A stretch of 64,000 nucleotides of DNA from Agaricus subrufescens (taxonomy: Eukaryota; Basidiomycota; Agaricomycetes; Agaricales; Agaricaceae). The DNA is taken from the NCBI GenBank assembly GCA_029945375.1, contig CM057069.1:1426001-1490000 (forward strand), written 5' to 3'. The notes below the pieces were generated by a model. That model was given only the letters and a program-made list of their open reading frames with translations. It did not search any database and was not told where the DNA came from. Numbering within the stretch: the stretch's first letter is position 1; every line of letters begins with the position of its first letter. The position numbers were made by a program, and so were the translations under genes. Below, piece after piece: positions 47,284 through 60,245 of the stretch.

Positions 47284-48181
47284 ATGCCTGCACCGACGCC
47301 CCCACAGTCCTCGACCACCGCTTCTCTCATTCTCAAGCGCCAGCTCGCAGAGCTCACCAAACACCCCGTCGAAGGCTTCTCCGCTGGTTCGACCTAACTG
47401 CTCCTCCATTTCGCTTTCGATTAATTACCTGATCAGGTCTCGTCGATGATAGCAACCTTTATGAATGGGAAGTCATGATAATCGGGTAAGCGTAAGGTTT
47501 GCTCCAGCAGTGCGTCTCTGACACTTTCTTAGCCCGCCCGATACCCTTTAGTGAGTTCTCAAGTACATATTTCTCACACCACTGATCCGTGCCTTAGCGA
47601 AGGAGGTTTCTTCAAATCACGTCTCACTTTCCCGCAAGACTATCCCCTATCGCCTCCAAAGATGAAGTTCCTGACCGAAATGTGGCACCCAAATAGTGTG
47701 TGCGATCCTTTCTATGCCATGGCTCCAGACTTGACATATTATAGTCTATACCAGCGGCGATGTCTGTATTTCCATTTTGGTAAGCTAGATCATTTCTACC
47801 CTCTCCATCTACTTAGGTATCCCGATTTTTTCGCACGCAGCACGCCCCTGGCGAAGACGAATATGGTTTTGAGAAAGCCTCCGAACGATGGTCGCCTGTA
47901 CAATCCGTTACTAGCATAGTGAGAGCATTTCAATCCCATCGACGTTTATGCGCACTGACGACGTCTCTCAAGTTGATCAGTGTGATATCGATGTTGTCCT
48001 CTGATCCTCCTGATACTAGTAGCCCCGCAAACGTCGATGCAGCCAAACAAGTCCGAGAAGACATCTTGGGTTCGGGATCTTTTCTTCTTAATGCTCCCTT
48101 TGTCTGACCTCACCGTTGACAGCCTATCGAAAGAAAGTTCGTCGACTGGCGCGGAGGACGGCTGAGGAGGCTTTTGATTGA
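47284..48181 (+). CDS. E2 ubiquitin-conjugating enzyme, UBE2G1/Ubc15 type
   Basis: E2 related to human UBE2G1 and fission yeast Ubc15. It starts MPAPTPPQSSTTASLILKRQ. Joined exons read LAELTKHPVEGFSAG, LVDDSNLYEWEVMIIGPPDT, LYEGGFFKSRLTFPQDYPLS, PPKMKFLTEMWHPN, then TSGDVCISIL (catalytic Cys), [20 protein letters not shown] with the acidic loop, LISVISMLSSDPPDTSSPAN, VDAAKQVREDIL and YRKKVRRLARRTAEEAFD. Exons checked: 47284-47386, 47437-47485, an 18 nt exon 47533-47550, and 47598 onward. The VDDSNLYEWEVMIIGP and SPANVDAAK signatures separate it from UBC7. About 170 aa. Confidence 0.9.
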
Positions 48182-49059
48182 TTTGCTCTCACATATTCGT
48201 CGTGTTTATTTCGAATTCATTTGCATCTGTTCTTACTCTTAATTAAACATTAACCTTTCTACTCCAGTGATCGACGTTGATAACAGTTTTATCACTTTCC
48301 GATGGATTATTGGTTGATGATGGGTCAAGGTGTCACATTTCACCCTAAATTTGACGGAACATTTATTCAAAAAAAAACAGGGCGTGACGTATGGCACCGA
48401 AAAAACCGTCGTCTAGATGGACCAGACGATCAAACACATCTAGTGTGCGAGCTATAGCAAATATTTCTGTAAAAACAGCTATGTCGTTGTGACGGTTTAT
48501 TAATACATCGCCTGATTGCAAAAAAGAAAAGTAGTAGAAATAATCAGAAGTTTCCTGAATATTTAAGACTGGGTGATTTAATACTGGGTAGTGGTATGTT
48601 CATATTGAACATTGAAATCGTGACGAGATTGGAGGACATTCACAGGAGCTCTGATACGAGCGCCACAATATTCTTTACTTCACAACTCTGTGGGGGCTCC
48701 ACCACTAGAATATATGTGAGCCTTCTAAATGAGAATAAATTATCCTTTGGTGCTGATTTCATCTGTCTTGCCGAATATCCACCGGTCAAGTTCTTAATGA
48801 ATCAGACGAAGTTGTGTCTGGTACAAATGGAAGGTAATCTGATGCCATCAAACCATGTGACGTAACGCGTTTAGAGTCAAGACTGTCACACGCTTTCTCC
48901 TTCCCTGTCTTCATACCGGCCACACGTAAAAATTTTCATTGCTGCTTCATTTATGAACGTCAATCCTAATACACGGATAGGAAAAACTATGTTTAATTCA
49001 TCCCCATTAGGTTGGCTAATTCGCGGGGGTCTGGGAACGCAGTGACTCAAAATGTATAG
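48182..49059. other. intergenic region
   Basis: Nearly 900 bp. The first coding exon of the downstream SNF2 gene may lie here, but I could not fix it. The open frame at 48596-48865 has no recognised domain. Confidence 0.45.
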
Positions 49060-52000
49060 TAGATTCTGATTCAGACCCCGATTTCACACCTGGCGTGTAT
49101 GTTCCTCAAGCAACGACCTTGGCAAAAGACAGCCTGCACGTCAAAAGGAAGAGGCGTGAGGAGGTGTTTTCTTCCTCTTCACATAACCCCGCAAAACGCA
49201 AAAGAAGTAAGGGAGTCACGCATATGTTCAGACTTTAGATGCTTATGACGCATTTCTGATAGAAGAATTCCACCCTAGACGTTTGAATGGACCAAATGAA
49301 TTATTAAAGTATTTTGGTATGTGATCAAAGTGATATACATTCTACTATTAATTGTCAGTGCAGGACTAGATAACCTTGAATCAGAATCGGAATCAGAAAT
49401 TGAGGCTATAAATGATGAAAATAAAGATTTACCCATGAGTTCTGACCGAGAAGCTGAGCCAAGTAGTTCTCCAATTGTCTTGAAATCATTTGCTGCAATG
49501 TCCAAGATCAAAATACAGTCCTCAAAGCAAACTGGTTCATCTGCATCGCCTGAAAAGTTAACGCTCGGCAGTTCAGCTACTGGTGATTCGCCTGTGTGAC
49601 AGCAACTCTCGAAAACATTGCTTAATTGATATCTACGTGTAGAGTCCGAGTCGGAAGAAGATGTTTTCTCTGGAAGCCAGCAGATTCCTCCAATATGTGT
49701 GTTTTGTCTCCCTGTTAATCTCGCAAGCCAATATGTCTATCTAGTGACTAAGGAACAGGCTAGCAAGAATGACTCTGCCACAGAATCAGACTCGGGCGAT
49801 GAGATACAAAAATTAAGTAAGGCCGCACTACTTCACAGTGGCGTTTTAACTTCTTGTCTTCGCAGACCCCGAACCTTCCGATGCTAAATCAGCAGATGAA
49901 ATATCGGATACAGAGTCTGATACCGACGATGGTGTTGCAGACCAGCTTGGCGTATACGTGAGTTGATGAGTGTCGGCATTGTCCCGTCTGAAAATGACAA
50001 TATTGTCAAGGGTCTAAGCCCTCGACCGGGGTTTTCCATGGCACCCAGCCAACAGGATCAAGGACCGCTTGCCTTGGATGAGGAGAGGAAGATTCAAGTT
50101 CCCGCCACAATCAATACATATCTGCGTGATTATCAACGAGAAGGTGTCAAATTTTTCTGGAATCAGTACCAAGCCGGTAGAGGTGGTTTGCTTGGAGATG
50201 ATATGGGTCTTGTGAGCCTAACCCAATTCCGGTTTATTCACATAGCCTTTCTGATGGCCGTTCATTCAATGCATCTATTCAGGGTGAGTTGGAGTGGAAT
50301 GTTGGTCTACAAGAAGAGTAATGCTCATTTTCTATCTTGTTCTCATAGGAAAAACCATTCAAGTAATCTCTTTCTTGTCGGCCATAATGCGAAAACGAGG
50401 TGTAATAACTGACAAAAATCGTCGTCGTAAGCATATCTCCAATCTTCAGGACCTTGACGCATGGAGAGAAAGGCGGCATCTCCCACCTGCCAATAGCACG
50501 TGGCCTACTTCTCTTATAATTGCTCCAAGCACTGTCGTTCATAACTGGGAAAGGGAACTTGAAACGGTGCGCTAGATTCAGGATCTTTCAATCTGCCACT
50601 CAATATAAAACATAGTGGGGTTATTTTGAAGTGGGCTTGTACAATGGCAGCCGTAAAGAACGGGAACCCGTACTTCATGATTTTAAAATGGGACGATTAG
50701 ACATTGGTGCGAACATTTTGAACAATCACCGCCGAACATCGCATCTTCTCATCGGCTTTTGAATAGTGATTACTAGCTTCGATATTGCCAGAAAAGATAT
50801 AGACCTTCTGGATAGTCTGCCGTGGAGTTGCGTTTTTGTTGATGAAGTCCATCGCGTAAAGAATGTTTCGTCTAAACTCACAGCGGCGCTCCATCAATTT
50901 ACATGTTCCTGCCGATTCGGCTTGACGGGTACAACCATTCAGAATTCCTATCAGGAAATGTGGACAATTTTAGACTGGACTAATCCAGGAAGGTTGGGAA
51001 CGAGCCGTCAGTGGCACAAGTTTGTAGTTAAACCACTTACGATTGGGCAGTCCGCAGCTGCCACAGAAGAGGAGCGCGCCCAGGCGCAGGTGTGTCTGGC
51101 TGTGAGATTCTGGTGGGAACGTATAATCATCAAGCTTTGTTCGACAGATGGTTGCGGTTATTTTGAAGAACAAACTGCTTCCTGAGTTTTTCCTACGCAG
51201 GTGCACCCTCTCCATCACTTACATGATACGCTGATATAATGTATTCTTCTTGTCACACAGAACGAAAGATATTATTAAAGATCAGGTTTGACAGTTCCAT
51301 TGGGACTTAATATTAAAAGCTTTGACGGTGATTCACCTCCTCACAGCTTCCGAAAAAAAGTGACCAAGTAGTGTTCTGTCCTTTGAGCCATACGCAAGCC
51401 GTAGCGTACAAACGGATACTCAACATGGATGTCGTTCAGAACTTGATTCATCGTGAACGTCCATGCCCGTGTGGAGCAGGTCGAGCGTGAGTGCTCCACC
51501 CTACCTGCAAGTCATGGTGAAACTGATGAGGAAGCGCTGAAGTCGGAAAAACTGCTGTCATCCCTTCGTTCCCGGCGATGTGTTTCGTTATATGTCAATA
51601 CTCATAAAACTGTCAAATCATTTAGCGTTGATTCTACCCGGTAAGTACCCCTTTTTATTCTTGTTTCAGTGCCTGAGCCTGAATGTTCCACTCCTCAGGG
51701 CCAAACGACTCAGCCGAACAAGTGAGCTTCTCATTTCCAATTTTGCTCGGACACTCATTTCCGGCAGACCGCACGTAACCGAGCGCTGGCCGATATTGCG
51801 TTCCCTGACGGGAATGCCCCAAAGTATGGGACAGCCATGTTACAGCCCCAGTATTGTGGTAAATGGGCAGTGAGTGGTTGGTACCTGTGCGCCGGATCCC
51901 CGATTGAAGGATCTCCCTAGACTCTGGAGGTATTGTTGCGCGAATGGCGCAAGGAGTCATCTAATAAGATTCTCGTATTCACGAAATCTGTCAAACTGTT

Positions 52001-53917
52001 GGACATGTTAGATTTTCATTTGAAAAGCCAGGGTTAGTCCCTTCAAAGGCCTTGTGGCTGCTAGAATTGACAATGCAATTAGGATACGGGTTTGTCAAGC
52101 TTGATGGTAGTACGAAGCAGTCTGACAGTAAGAATATGCAGATGTCCATTTGTAATCCCATAGTGGTGACTCATTTGACTCTAGGGATGCCCTTAATTGA
52201 TAAATTTCACTCTGACCCGAAAAATTTCGTTTTCCTTATTTCCACACTAGCGGGAGGCACGGGTCTCAACTTGACAGGTCAATCTTCATGTTTATGAATC
52301 CTAGGGGGAGGAATCTCACAGGTTTTTCTCCTTCCTTCACAACAGGTGCGAACAAGGTTGTCATCTTCGGTAAGTTTCTTTCTTGTCGGACGTCTGAATA
52401 CTCATGATGATACTCATGGGGCAGATCCCAATTGGAGTAAGTTTTTTCCTCGTAACATATCTTTCATCTCCTTCAACCAAATTTGCTTGATCCTTTAAGA
52501 CCCAGCGCATGACCTGCAGGCTATGGATAGGTCTGTCATAATTATCTCGACCACCAGTGCGGTAGCCTGACAGAATTTTGCCTAATATCTTTTTCCCCGA
52601 CTTGATCCATAAGGGCATTCCGGTTCGGGCAGACACGCGACGTTTCAGTGTATCGGCTCCTCGGAGCAGGTTCTGTCGAAGAGCTGATTTATGCACGCCA
52701 AATTTATAAGCAGCAACAAATGGAGATTGGGTATAATGCTAGCATACAGACTAGGTCAGTAACTGCCAATGTCTTGGTTTGTGATCAAATAATGAAACTT
52801 TATATTCAAATCCCGAGATATTTCGAAGGAATCCAAGGTGACAATTCCAAGAAAGGGGAACTCTTTGGGATTGAGAATATCTTCAAGTACCATGAGGGCA
52901 CCCTCGCTACGAAAATGGCGGTAGGCTGATTTTTTCGGACTCTTGCTTGCCCCGCGATTGGCGCCTGATGATGACTGATCTAGATTGAAAAAGCCAATCT
53001 TGCCGAATTGGATTGGGCATTCGCCAACATGGGAAACAAAAGGCCCAGAAGGAACAAGGAGAACACTGAGATAGTAGAAGCAGATACCGGTACGAGTAAG
53101 GAAGATGTGAGGTCTATTTCAGTGAATTCGATCGATTGCGTTAGTTTATTGGTTATTAAAAGAGCACTTTGAAGGGTCTTGGTGCTCTGCTGTTTGATGA
53201 TGAGGGTGCGTATGTTCTTTTGGATTGTGAATCTCCTGGTCGTTCTCACACGGCAGCACCATTACCCAGCCCCACAACTTTCTAACCTCAATGAGGAGGA
53301 CTCAATTCAGACAATCCTGAACACTATTGGGGTCAAATATAGCCATCTCAATGACGAAGTCCTCATGCCAAGCCGTATTGAAGAAGAGAGGACGAAAAAA
53401 ACTGTCATGGCATGTGTCCACTGCTATCTATAATCCTGTCTAAAATTTTTGACTGAACGATACGTGTCATCTTATAGAAGGTGCGACTGAAACGTAAATC
53501 AAAAAGAACACGCGCGGTAGAAAAGGGCAAGGAACCACAAGAGCAGTGGCCACCTGTTCGGAAACACCACAAGCCACGACCTCAGCTGTCACCAGAAGAA
53601 CAGTATGTCGCTTCTCGGTATCTCCTTTTCATATCCGCAATCATCTCACCTTTCACGCTCGTTTGTTCGTTTTGGGGGAATTGTTTATTTTTAGACTCGC
53701 CTCACGCCACAATGCCATCGTACAGCTCGGAATGGTTAATAGCCCGGAAGAAGTACCTGTATTTGCCAGAGAGTTGTAAGCCTATATGTTCCGGCCTTCC
53801 GTAAAGTTTCCGACTGATTGAAACTCCAACAGTGCAAAACAGTCCATCGAAGCTCAGAATGAGATCATCGCGGACCTGGATAGGTGGGCGAGGATGCAGG
53901 AAGATGAGTCAGACTAG
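49060..53917 (+). CDS. SNF2-family ATPase, ERCC6L2-like (start not resolved)
   Basis: DNA translocase of the ERCC6L2/RAD26-like branch, implicated in DNA repair. The N-terminal part is acidic and serine-rich over several short exons ([39 protein letters not shown]). The helicase core follows: [39 protein letters not shown] (motif I), DEVH in [11 protein letters not shown] (II), [10 protein letters not shown] (III), [20 protein letters not shown] (IV), [15 protein letters not shown] (V), [30 protein letters not shown] (VI). The C-terminal region has [40 protein letters not shown] and a late helical block with [17 protein letters not shown], all ERCC6L2-like. Very many introns; junctions I tested keep frame. 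The 5' end begins at an acceptor, so the initiator exon is missing from this model. Confidence 0.85.
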
Positions 53918-54821
53918 GCAGCATCTTGTGCCATGTGTCGTATGATTATCAATATTTTGGGGTGAAGGGGTTCAGGAATAGGTTGCGTAAGGTACTGGTA
54001 GTGCTGTGGTCAAACCAGTTCACACGAGAACGCGGGCGTTTCGGCTTTGCTTTCCGGGGCGGCAAGTCTTGCAGATAGCGCTCGCTGGGTTATGCGAATA
54101 GTCACACGTACTATGTATAGACATCCTGCTCGGCTTATCGAAACACACTCGGATGCCCATATCCAATTCACACAATACTCCGATGAGATTAGAGCTACGG
54201 GCTCGACACCCATATCCCAGAATCAGTTGATCATCTTAGACATTGAAAACCCTGAACCTGATCCGTAATGCTCGCGACCCCACCCTTGTAATCCCATTCC
54301 GAAAATTGCCTAGTTTGCCTCGGGCATAGAAATACATGGGAAACCCGGATGACCACTTCCGTTGCTCGATGTTTTTGCCCGGATTCGTTTGTCGAGCTAA
54401 TCAAAGAGCACTCAGGGTTTAGCAACAACTCGGATTAACTCTAGTTTCTGATGGAGCGACAGCTCGCTGTAACACTGGACCGTATAGAGTGTTTTTGGGG
54501 AACAAAGCACCATTAGAGGATGTTTCAAGGTTTGCTTACGTTCTCAGGGGGCAGTGTAGAGAGAAAATTTATCAAGCTGGTGCTTCACTGAATACAGAGC
54601 TGCGGACTGGAGCCGAGATTGCTGTGTAGACGCTATACTTATTCTACGGCATTGAAACCGCGAAAGGAATGCGAGAGATACGATGTGTCGATCGATGTGT
54701 GACTAGATGTGACTGTATTTCGATAGTGTCTGTATGACGTAGTGGGCTCTCTATCTCTCCATCCACTACCGCCGATATGTCCCGTTCGTCAATCGCACTA
54801 ACTCCTCTTCGTTGACTGGTG
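53918..54821. other. intergenic region
   Basis: About 900 bp between the SNF2 and otubain genes. No supported gene, RNA or repeat. The frame at 54047-54268 has no recognisable domain. Confidence 0.5.
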
Positions 54822-56153
54822 ATGCTCATGAATGGTGCAGAACCTGACAATTCTGAAGGCACTGTTCAAGCTGCTGCGCATGAGGAACCTCGAGCAGGTA
54901 CACTCTTCGCCTTTGAGCCTTTAGTTAGACCTTTGATTCCATCCATTTCCTGGTGCAGATACACTCAGGGACGACATCAAGGATCTTCAATTCTCTACTT
55001 TATATGATCTCAATCAGGTTATACTATGTCTCCTACTGATGGGCTGATGCTAAACTTGGCGGTTTTGTTCAAAGCAAACGATTGATGATACATATGGCGA
55101 TGGACCACTCATTCAGGACGTCGCGAAACTCTCTGTTCTTCGCTCAGAGTATGAAGCAAATGATAATCATGTCTTTGTCAAGGAGATTGATTGGTTGATC
55201 AATAATGGGTATAACAACTTTCGACGGGTAAAAGGTGAATATCCTGCTCCAAAGAGGTTCGCGTTCATCTTTACTGAAAATGTCAGGGGATGGTGATTGC
55301 TTCTACAGAGGTGACACACATATATCGGATCTCAAGCAAGGCTCTCATGAATGCTAGCCATCGGATTTGCGTTTTTCACTCGACTTGTCGAGAACACTGA
55401 CAAAGACTTGGCTGTCGCCACTACGCTCTCGACGCTCTTGGAAACTGCAAATTTGCTACGGGAGACCGGTATTGAAGAATTTGTCTATGACGACTTTTAC
55501 AAGGAGATAGAAGCGTTGATAAGATGGGTTGCTGTACCGAGGGAGGGTAAATCTGTTCTAACGGCCGATGATTTGTTGAACTACTTCAGGGATCCAGAAG
55601 GTCAGTGTCTCTCAGGTTCATGGGGCGCATAACCACCGCTCAAGCTTTTTCTTTTCAAGGATCCAACATAATCGTTGTCTATCTCAGGCTAGTGACGGTG
55701 AGTACAGTTGACCGCTGCTCAACTCACGTTTCATTAACTCGCATCATAGGCCTCTTACATTAAAGCGCACGTCGACGACTATGAAAACTTCCTGTTCCAT
55801 CCGGAAACTAGAGAGTTAATGAGTGTCCCTGACTACTGTAACCGTGTAATGGGACTAGGAAAAGAAGCAGGTAATTACGGAGTCGTCAGCATGAGTCAAG
55901 TTGAATAATCACATTCAATATCCAAGATCACGTCGAAATTCTGGCCCTCTGCCATGCCTTCCAGTGGAATGTCGAGGTGGCATACCTAGGCGGGCACAGT
56001 GACGGCGCAATTAATTTTGTGAAAATTCCCGATGTCCCGTATCCAGGATTTGACCCTGTTTTCCTACTTTATCGGTATGTTGTATCTTTGTTGCGATTCA
56101 GATTGACTTAAGCGTATGCTAGGCCTGGGCATTATGATATACTACAGAGGTAG
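54822..56153 (+). CDS. otubain deubiquitinase (peptidase C65)
   Basis: Cysteine protease that cleaves ubiquitin chains; OTUB1/OTUB2 relative. It starts at the ATG at 54822 (MLMNGAEPDNSEGTVQ). Spliced blocks: DTLRDDIKDLQFSTLYDLNQ, TIDDTYGDGPLIQDVAKLSV, EYEANDNHVFVKEIDWLIN, then GDGDCFYRAIGFAFFTRL, where Asp and Cys are catalytic, VTADDLLNYFR-like segment, SNIIVVYLRLVTASYIKAHV, ADHVEILALCHAFQWNVEVA, and VFLLYRPGHYDIL with the catalytic His. Human OTUB1 has GNCFYR where this has GDCFYR. About 300 aa, normal for otubains. The N-terminal arm, which in OTUB1 binds E2~ubiquitin, is present but divergent. Roughly seven short introns. Confidence 0.92.
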
Positions 56154-56696
56154 AGACAGGTATACTACCAACAAGAGTGATTCGTGCTCTCTCATTTCTC
56201 TCATTTCTCATTGTTTCGACTCTATTTTAGAGTACCTCCATGCTCCAATTGTTAGACATATGAGCAGTTGCATTCTGCTAACCCTTTGTGCATTTGCTAT
56301 CGACCCCGTACAGAAATTACACGTTGAGTTTCAAACCAATACCTGCTCGGAGAAACTTCGGATCCAACACGTCACGGATATAAGAGGCGATCTGGGGACG
56401 AAAGTCTGATTTCTGTGCATCGAAAAATTGTGAGTAATTTAGTCCACCATGAATGGAAGCAAACCACGTACTCGCTGTCAGAAGACTTCATGCTGCCTTG
56501 ACTGGCAGTTGGTATGAATTTGAGTGTTAAGCATGCGTGTACGTCGATGAAAGATCGTGAGAGGGCAGCAGACATTGCCAAGGAGATCAGGCTTCGCGTG
56601 CTTGGCAGTGTTGAAACTGTGCCTTTTTCTTCTCGACCGGCCAACTGCAACCGTCATCCGGATTCCGCAGACCATTGACACCTTCTTTTCAGAACC
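56154..56696. other. intergenic region
   Basis: About 540 bp containing the promoter of the second cupredoxin gene. No separate gene is supported. Confidence 0.5.
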
Positions 56697-57528
56697 ATGA
56701 AATCCGCTGCCGTGCTCGCTCTTCTGCTCGGGCCTTTGTGTGTTCTTGCTGCCGAATATGTTGTTGGTGTTGGAAAGGACGAGACAACTGGGTGTGTTCT
56801 AACTCTGGCTCAGACAGTGCCCCATTGAGACCACCCAATCTTTAGCAAGAAAGGCGTTGGCTTTGATCCCTCTGTTATTCACCCTCAAGCTGGGGACGTA
56901 GTGTCTTTTGAGTTCAGAAGCGGTGAACACAGTGTTGTGCGTGAGTGCTGAGGATATTCTGTTCTGCTGCTGGCAGGTTTTGCTGAACATTTTCTGTACT
57001 TAGAAACAACGTTCGAAACACCATGTGTACCCCTCGATGGAGGATTTAATAGCGGCATTTTCACTGTACGTGGCCACCCTCGCTGAGTAAGCTGGAATAG
57101 TCCATTAACTGTCGGCTCTCGGATTAGGTCGACGATAGCCTTTCTGTCGATGCGCCCGGTTTGCCTACTTCCAAATTAACAATCAATGATACAAATTCCA
57201 TCTGGTATGTTTTCCTCGTGCTACGAGCGGAGCCTTACTCATCTCCTTTGTTTCCGGCAGGCTATTTGACCAAGCCTCGAGGTTATGCCAACAAGGAGCG
57301 GTGTTTGCCATCAATCCGACTTTAGGACAAACACCAGAACAATTCAAACAGAATGCTGCCCAGTCACCTGTCGCTCCTATAACTTCGACTGATTTGGCTC
57401 CAACTTCTACGGAGACTACTTCCAGTGCCCCGACCCAAACCACTGGGACTGACAAGAACGGCGCGTCGGGTATAGGTGCTAGTGGAATGGGCATTGGGTT
57501 GAGTGCTTTGATTGCATTCTTGCTTTGA
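56697..57528 (+). CDS. secreted cupredoxin-fold protein lacking most copper ligands
   Basis: It starts MKSAAVLALLLGPLCVLAA, a signal peptide, then AEYVVGVGKDETTG. The cupredoxin pattern follows: VIHPQAGDVVSFEFRSGEHS, then TTFETPCVPLDGGFNSGIFT, then SIWLFDQASRLCQQGAVFAI. Compared with the paralogue at 9130, the first His (GEHS) is kept, but the copper Cys (WFFC) is Asp (WLFD), the second His (PHC) is Leu (RLC), and Met (PAGM) is Ala (QQGA). The structural Cys pair (ETPC, RLC) is kept. A Thr/Ser-rich region and a hydrophobic tail (MGIGLSALIAFLL) suggest a GPI anchor. The exon junction producing WLFD was checked and keeps frame. Role unknown; copper binding is unlikely. Confidence 0.85.
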
Positions 57529-58357
57529 TTTATAATGGAATATTCAGTTTGAACAATTGCACGCTGATATGGACTTTGCCCTTTTTATCTAGTCATACAT
57601 CTACGGACTTTTACGATGTTTTGGCGGTTTGTGTACAACCGCAGAAATACATCTACTCGCTTTGCCAAGCATTTAAGGAAGAGTATCTCATTTGCGCGAC
57701 ATACTAGCAAGATCGCATCGATTATTTAATTGAGAGGAACGGACCATGTGAGGCAAATAATATCCGCAGTGCTGCCAGGTTCCATAGGGAATATTGAATA
57801 TGAAATATGATCGTCGATCATAAGGTCCGTTTATACAGTTACGCTGATAGGGGTGAACTGGAAAGGGTGCGTCATGATTTATCTGAATTCGAAAGCCGTC
57901 CCAATCGCTCATCCGTTCATCGACATCTGTCTCAGAAATCGGCCATCGACGGGTTCTCCGAGACCTGCGATTTATAAAGGCCCTGATCTACTTGGCCTGG
58001 AGCAAAATGAACATTTTGAGTGACCAGTAGTGACCCTAATAATCTTACGAGTCAAATCTGATTCCGGCGACGTCGAGGAAATAATTCCTTTTACTGGTAA
58101 GAGGACCCGTTCTGTCGGATCTATCCCAATGTTCGAGCAACTTAAGAAATTCAATCAGCTGGTTACCAGATTAGACTTCTAAGCATGGCTACAGCGCCAT
58201 CAGGGACACTGCTACCGAGCACATAGTTTCTGAAGGACGTGGAGGCGGCTGATTGTTGAATCATATCTGTCTCTCCTTTCCGCTCGGCTTGCTTATAAGC
58301 ACCAGGAATTCATCTAGTATCAATTTATCTATTCTTTTCCTCCTGAAACCAAGCAGA
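57529..58357. other. intergenic region
   Basis: About 830 bp between the cupredoxin and kelch genes. No supported gene, RNA or repeat. Confidence 0.5.
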
Positions 58358-60159
58358 ATGGCCCGAAGTCGAGTGCCCCGACCTCTACCAATACCACCCT
58401 CGACTCCGTCTCCCTACGAACCATCCTCGTACGAGCCTCCTTTCGCCTCGCCTGATTTTTAATGACTTATTGAAATGAACAGTATCCCGTATGCGAAATT
58501 ACCCTATATATCTTTAGGGGGGAAACTTCCACATCCACCCAACGCAAATCCTTCCATATCCCACTCGCCGATCACTGTGCAGATGCACACATGCACTTCG
58601 GACAATAAAGAACTTCAGAATACCGACCGTTCGCAAGATGATACGACCCAGGCATACCTGAAGTCGTCGTCTATACATTACAATACGACTGATGCAAACC
58701 CAAATCACCCTCGATCACGACATTCGTCGTTCTCAACGGTATCGTTGTGTACAACACCAGAACCTCAACCACATTCACAATCAACTTCGACTTTCGAGCA
58801 GGTCCAAAGAGGAGTGTCACGAAAATGTCACCCCTCTATGAGTGGTTTACAGGGTAAACATACCAGCCAGCCAAAAAAAACTTCCGGAGTGAAGATCGCG
58901 TATAACAAAGACGAGGAACCCATACCGACTTCGGGGTTGTTGTGGTATCGTGGGCCGGTTCATGGCGCACTGCCTGGACGCACTCTGCGTTCACACTCGA
59001 CGACAAAGATCAGAAACAAGGCCTGGGTTATTGGGGGATATGATGACAGACAGACCTATCACGATATTTATTGCCTCGACTTAGGTATGACATCCCTTCT
59101 CTTCTCGACAACGAACACTCAATTCTACTTTAGAAACCCTGCAGTGGTCGCATCCGGGGTACAAAGGCGATGTTCCTCCCCCCTGCAGAGGCCACACCGC
59201 CACGGCTGTAGACCACCGAATCTTTGTAATCGGTGGTACGTCCGCCAATGCAACTTCGGAGCCAATCACTGTTTACATCTTCGATACGCTCGCGCTATCT
59301 TGGATGCAACCACGCATTGCACCAGGAAGCTCGCCTGTACAACGTCGGGCGCATTCGGCTGTTTATTGGGACGAAAAAATATGGATTTTCGGTGGAGGAA
59401 ATGGATTCACTGCGCTGAATGATGTTTGGTCTCTCGATGTTAGCTCAGTAATTGAGGGTCGAAGAACGATGTATGGTCGGGTGGATAGTCCACTGTTGAG
59501 ATGGGAGCATCTCGAACAGCAAGAGGTAGAACCTGCTGCCAAACGTAGAAATTGGCCTAATGCAAGGGGTTACCACACTGCAGATGTAGTGGATAATTTC
59601 ATGATTATTATTGGAGGTGGAGACGGCCAAAGCTGTCTAGATTCCATTTGGGTGCTTAACTTTGGTAAGTAATCAAGTCCATCCTCATTCTCAAGTTTTG
59701 GCGTTCCTGATATGATCCTAAGAAACGAAAGAATGGTATCATGTGGACTGGCTAAAGGGGTCACCCTTGGCTTCACGGCTCGCTCACTCCTCCACACGAC
59801 TTGGTCCATACCTCGTGGTATTTGGGGGAGTGGCCAGTCAAGAGTATGACTCTGAACTTTACTTGCTCAATCTCGGTATGCCATTTTATGCCTTAATGAT
59901 AATTAGTATGCTTAACAGTGAACCATTAGTGACTCTTAAACAGGAACGGCGACGCGTGTATGGAATACCGCCTACACCACGAGGGTATCACACAGTGGTC
60001 CAAGGCAACGGTAGAATACACGTTATTGGCGGCGCCAACGCTACCCATGGTTTCGACGACGTATATATTCTAGAACTTGCATCCCTTGCCTACTTCCCCC
60101 AGATAACAGACTTTAAAGTTGAGCCCCTGGAGGATATTGGGTGGTATCGAGAGTTGTGA
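58358..60159 (+). CDS. kelch-repeat beta-propeller protein
   Basis: A protein-interaction scaffold, probably cytoplasmic. It starts MARSRVPRPLPIPPSTPSPY; a 60 bp intron (GTACGA..ACAG) joins this to IPYAKLPYISLGGKL. Residues up to about 180 are Ser/Pro/Thr-rich and probably disordered. Kelch blades follow with the GG pattern: AWVIGGYDDRQTYHDIYCLD, LQWSHPGYKGDVPPPCRGHT, IFVIGGTSANATSEPITVYI, RRAHSAVYWDEKIWIFGGGN, ARGYHTADVVDNFMIIIGGG, LVVFGGVASQEYDSELYLLN, and RGYHTVVQGNGRIHVIGGAN. This gives six to seven blades, enough for one propeller. It resembles agaricomycete kelch proteins that I know only as unnamed; a specific partner cannot be inferred. Confidence 0.88.
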
Positions 60160-60245
60160 TGATTTTGGTATAGTAACAAGTCTGTTTCAGTCGTACAGCT
60201 GAGAGGCTCTTGTTCCATTTTGCATGTTTTACTTCAGTAATACCA

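Noticed and set aside
49060..53917. SNF2 gene as a pseudogene
   Set aside because: Raw frames look broken, but GT..AG introns rebuild all helicase motifs in order without internal stops at the junctions tested.
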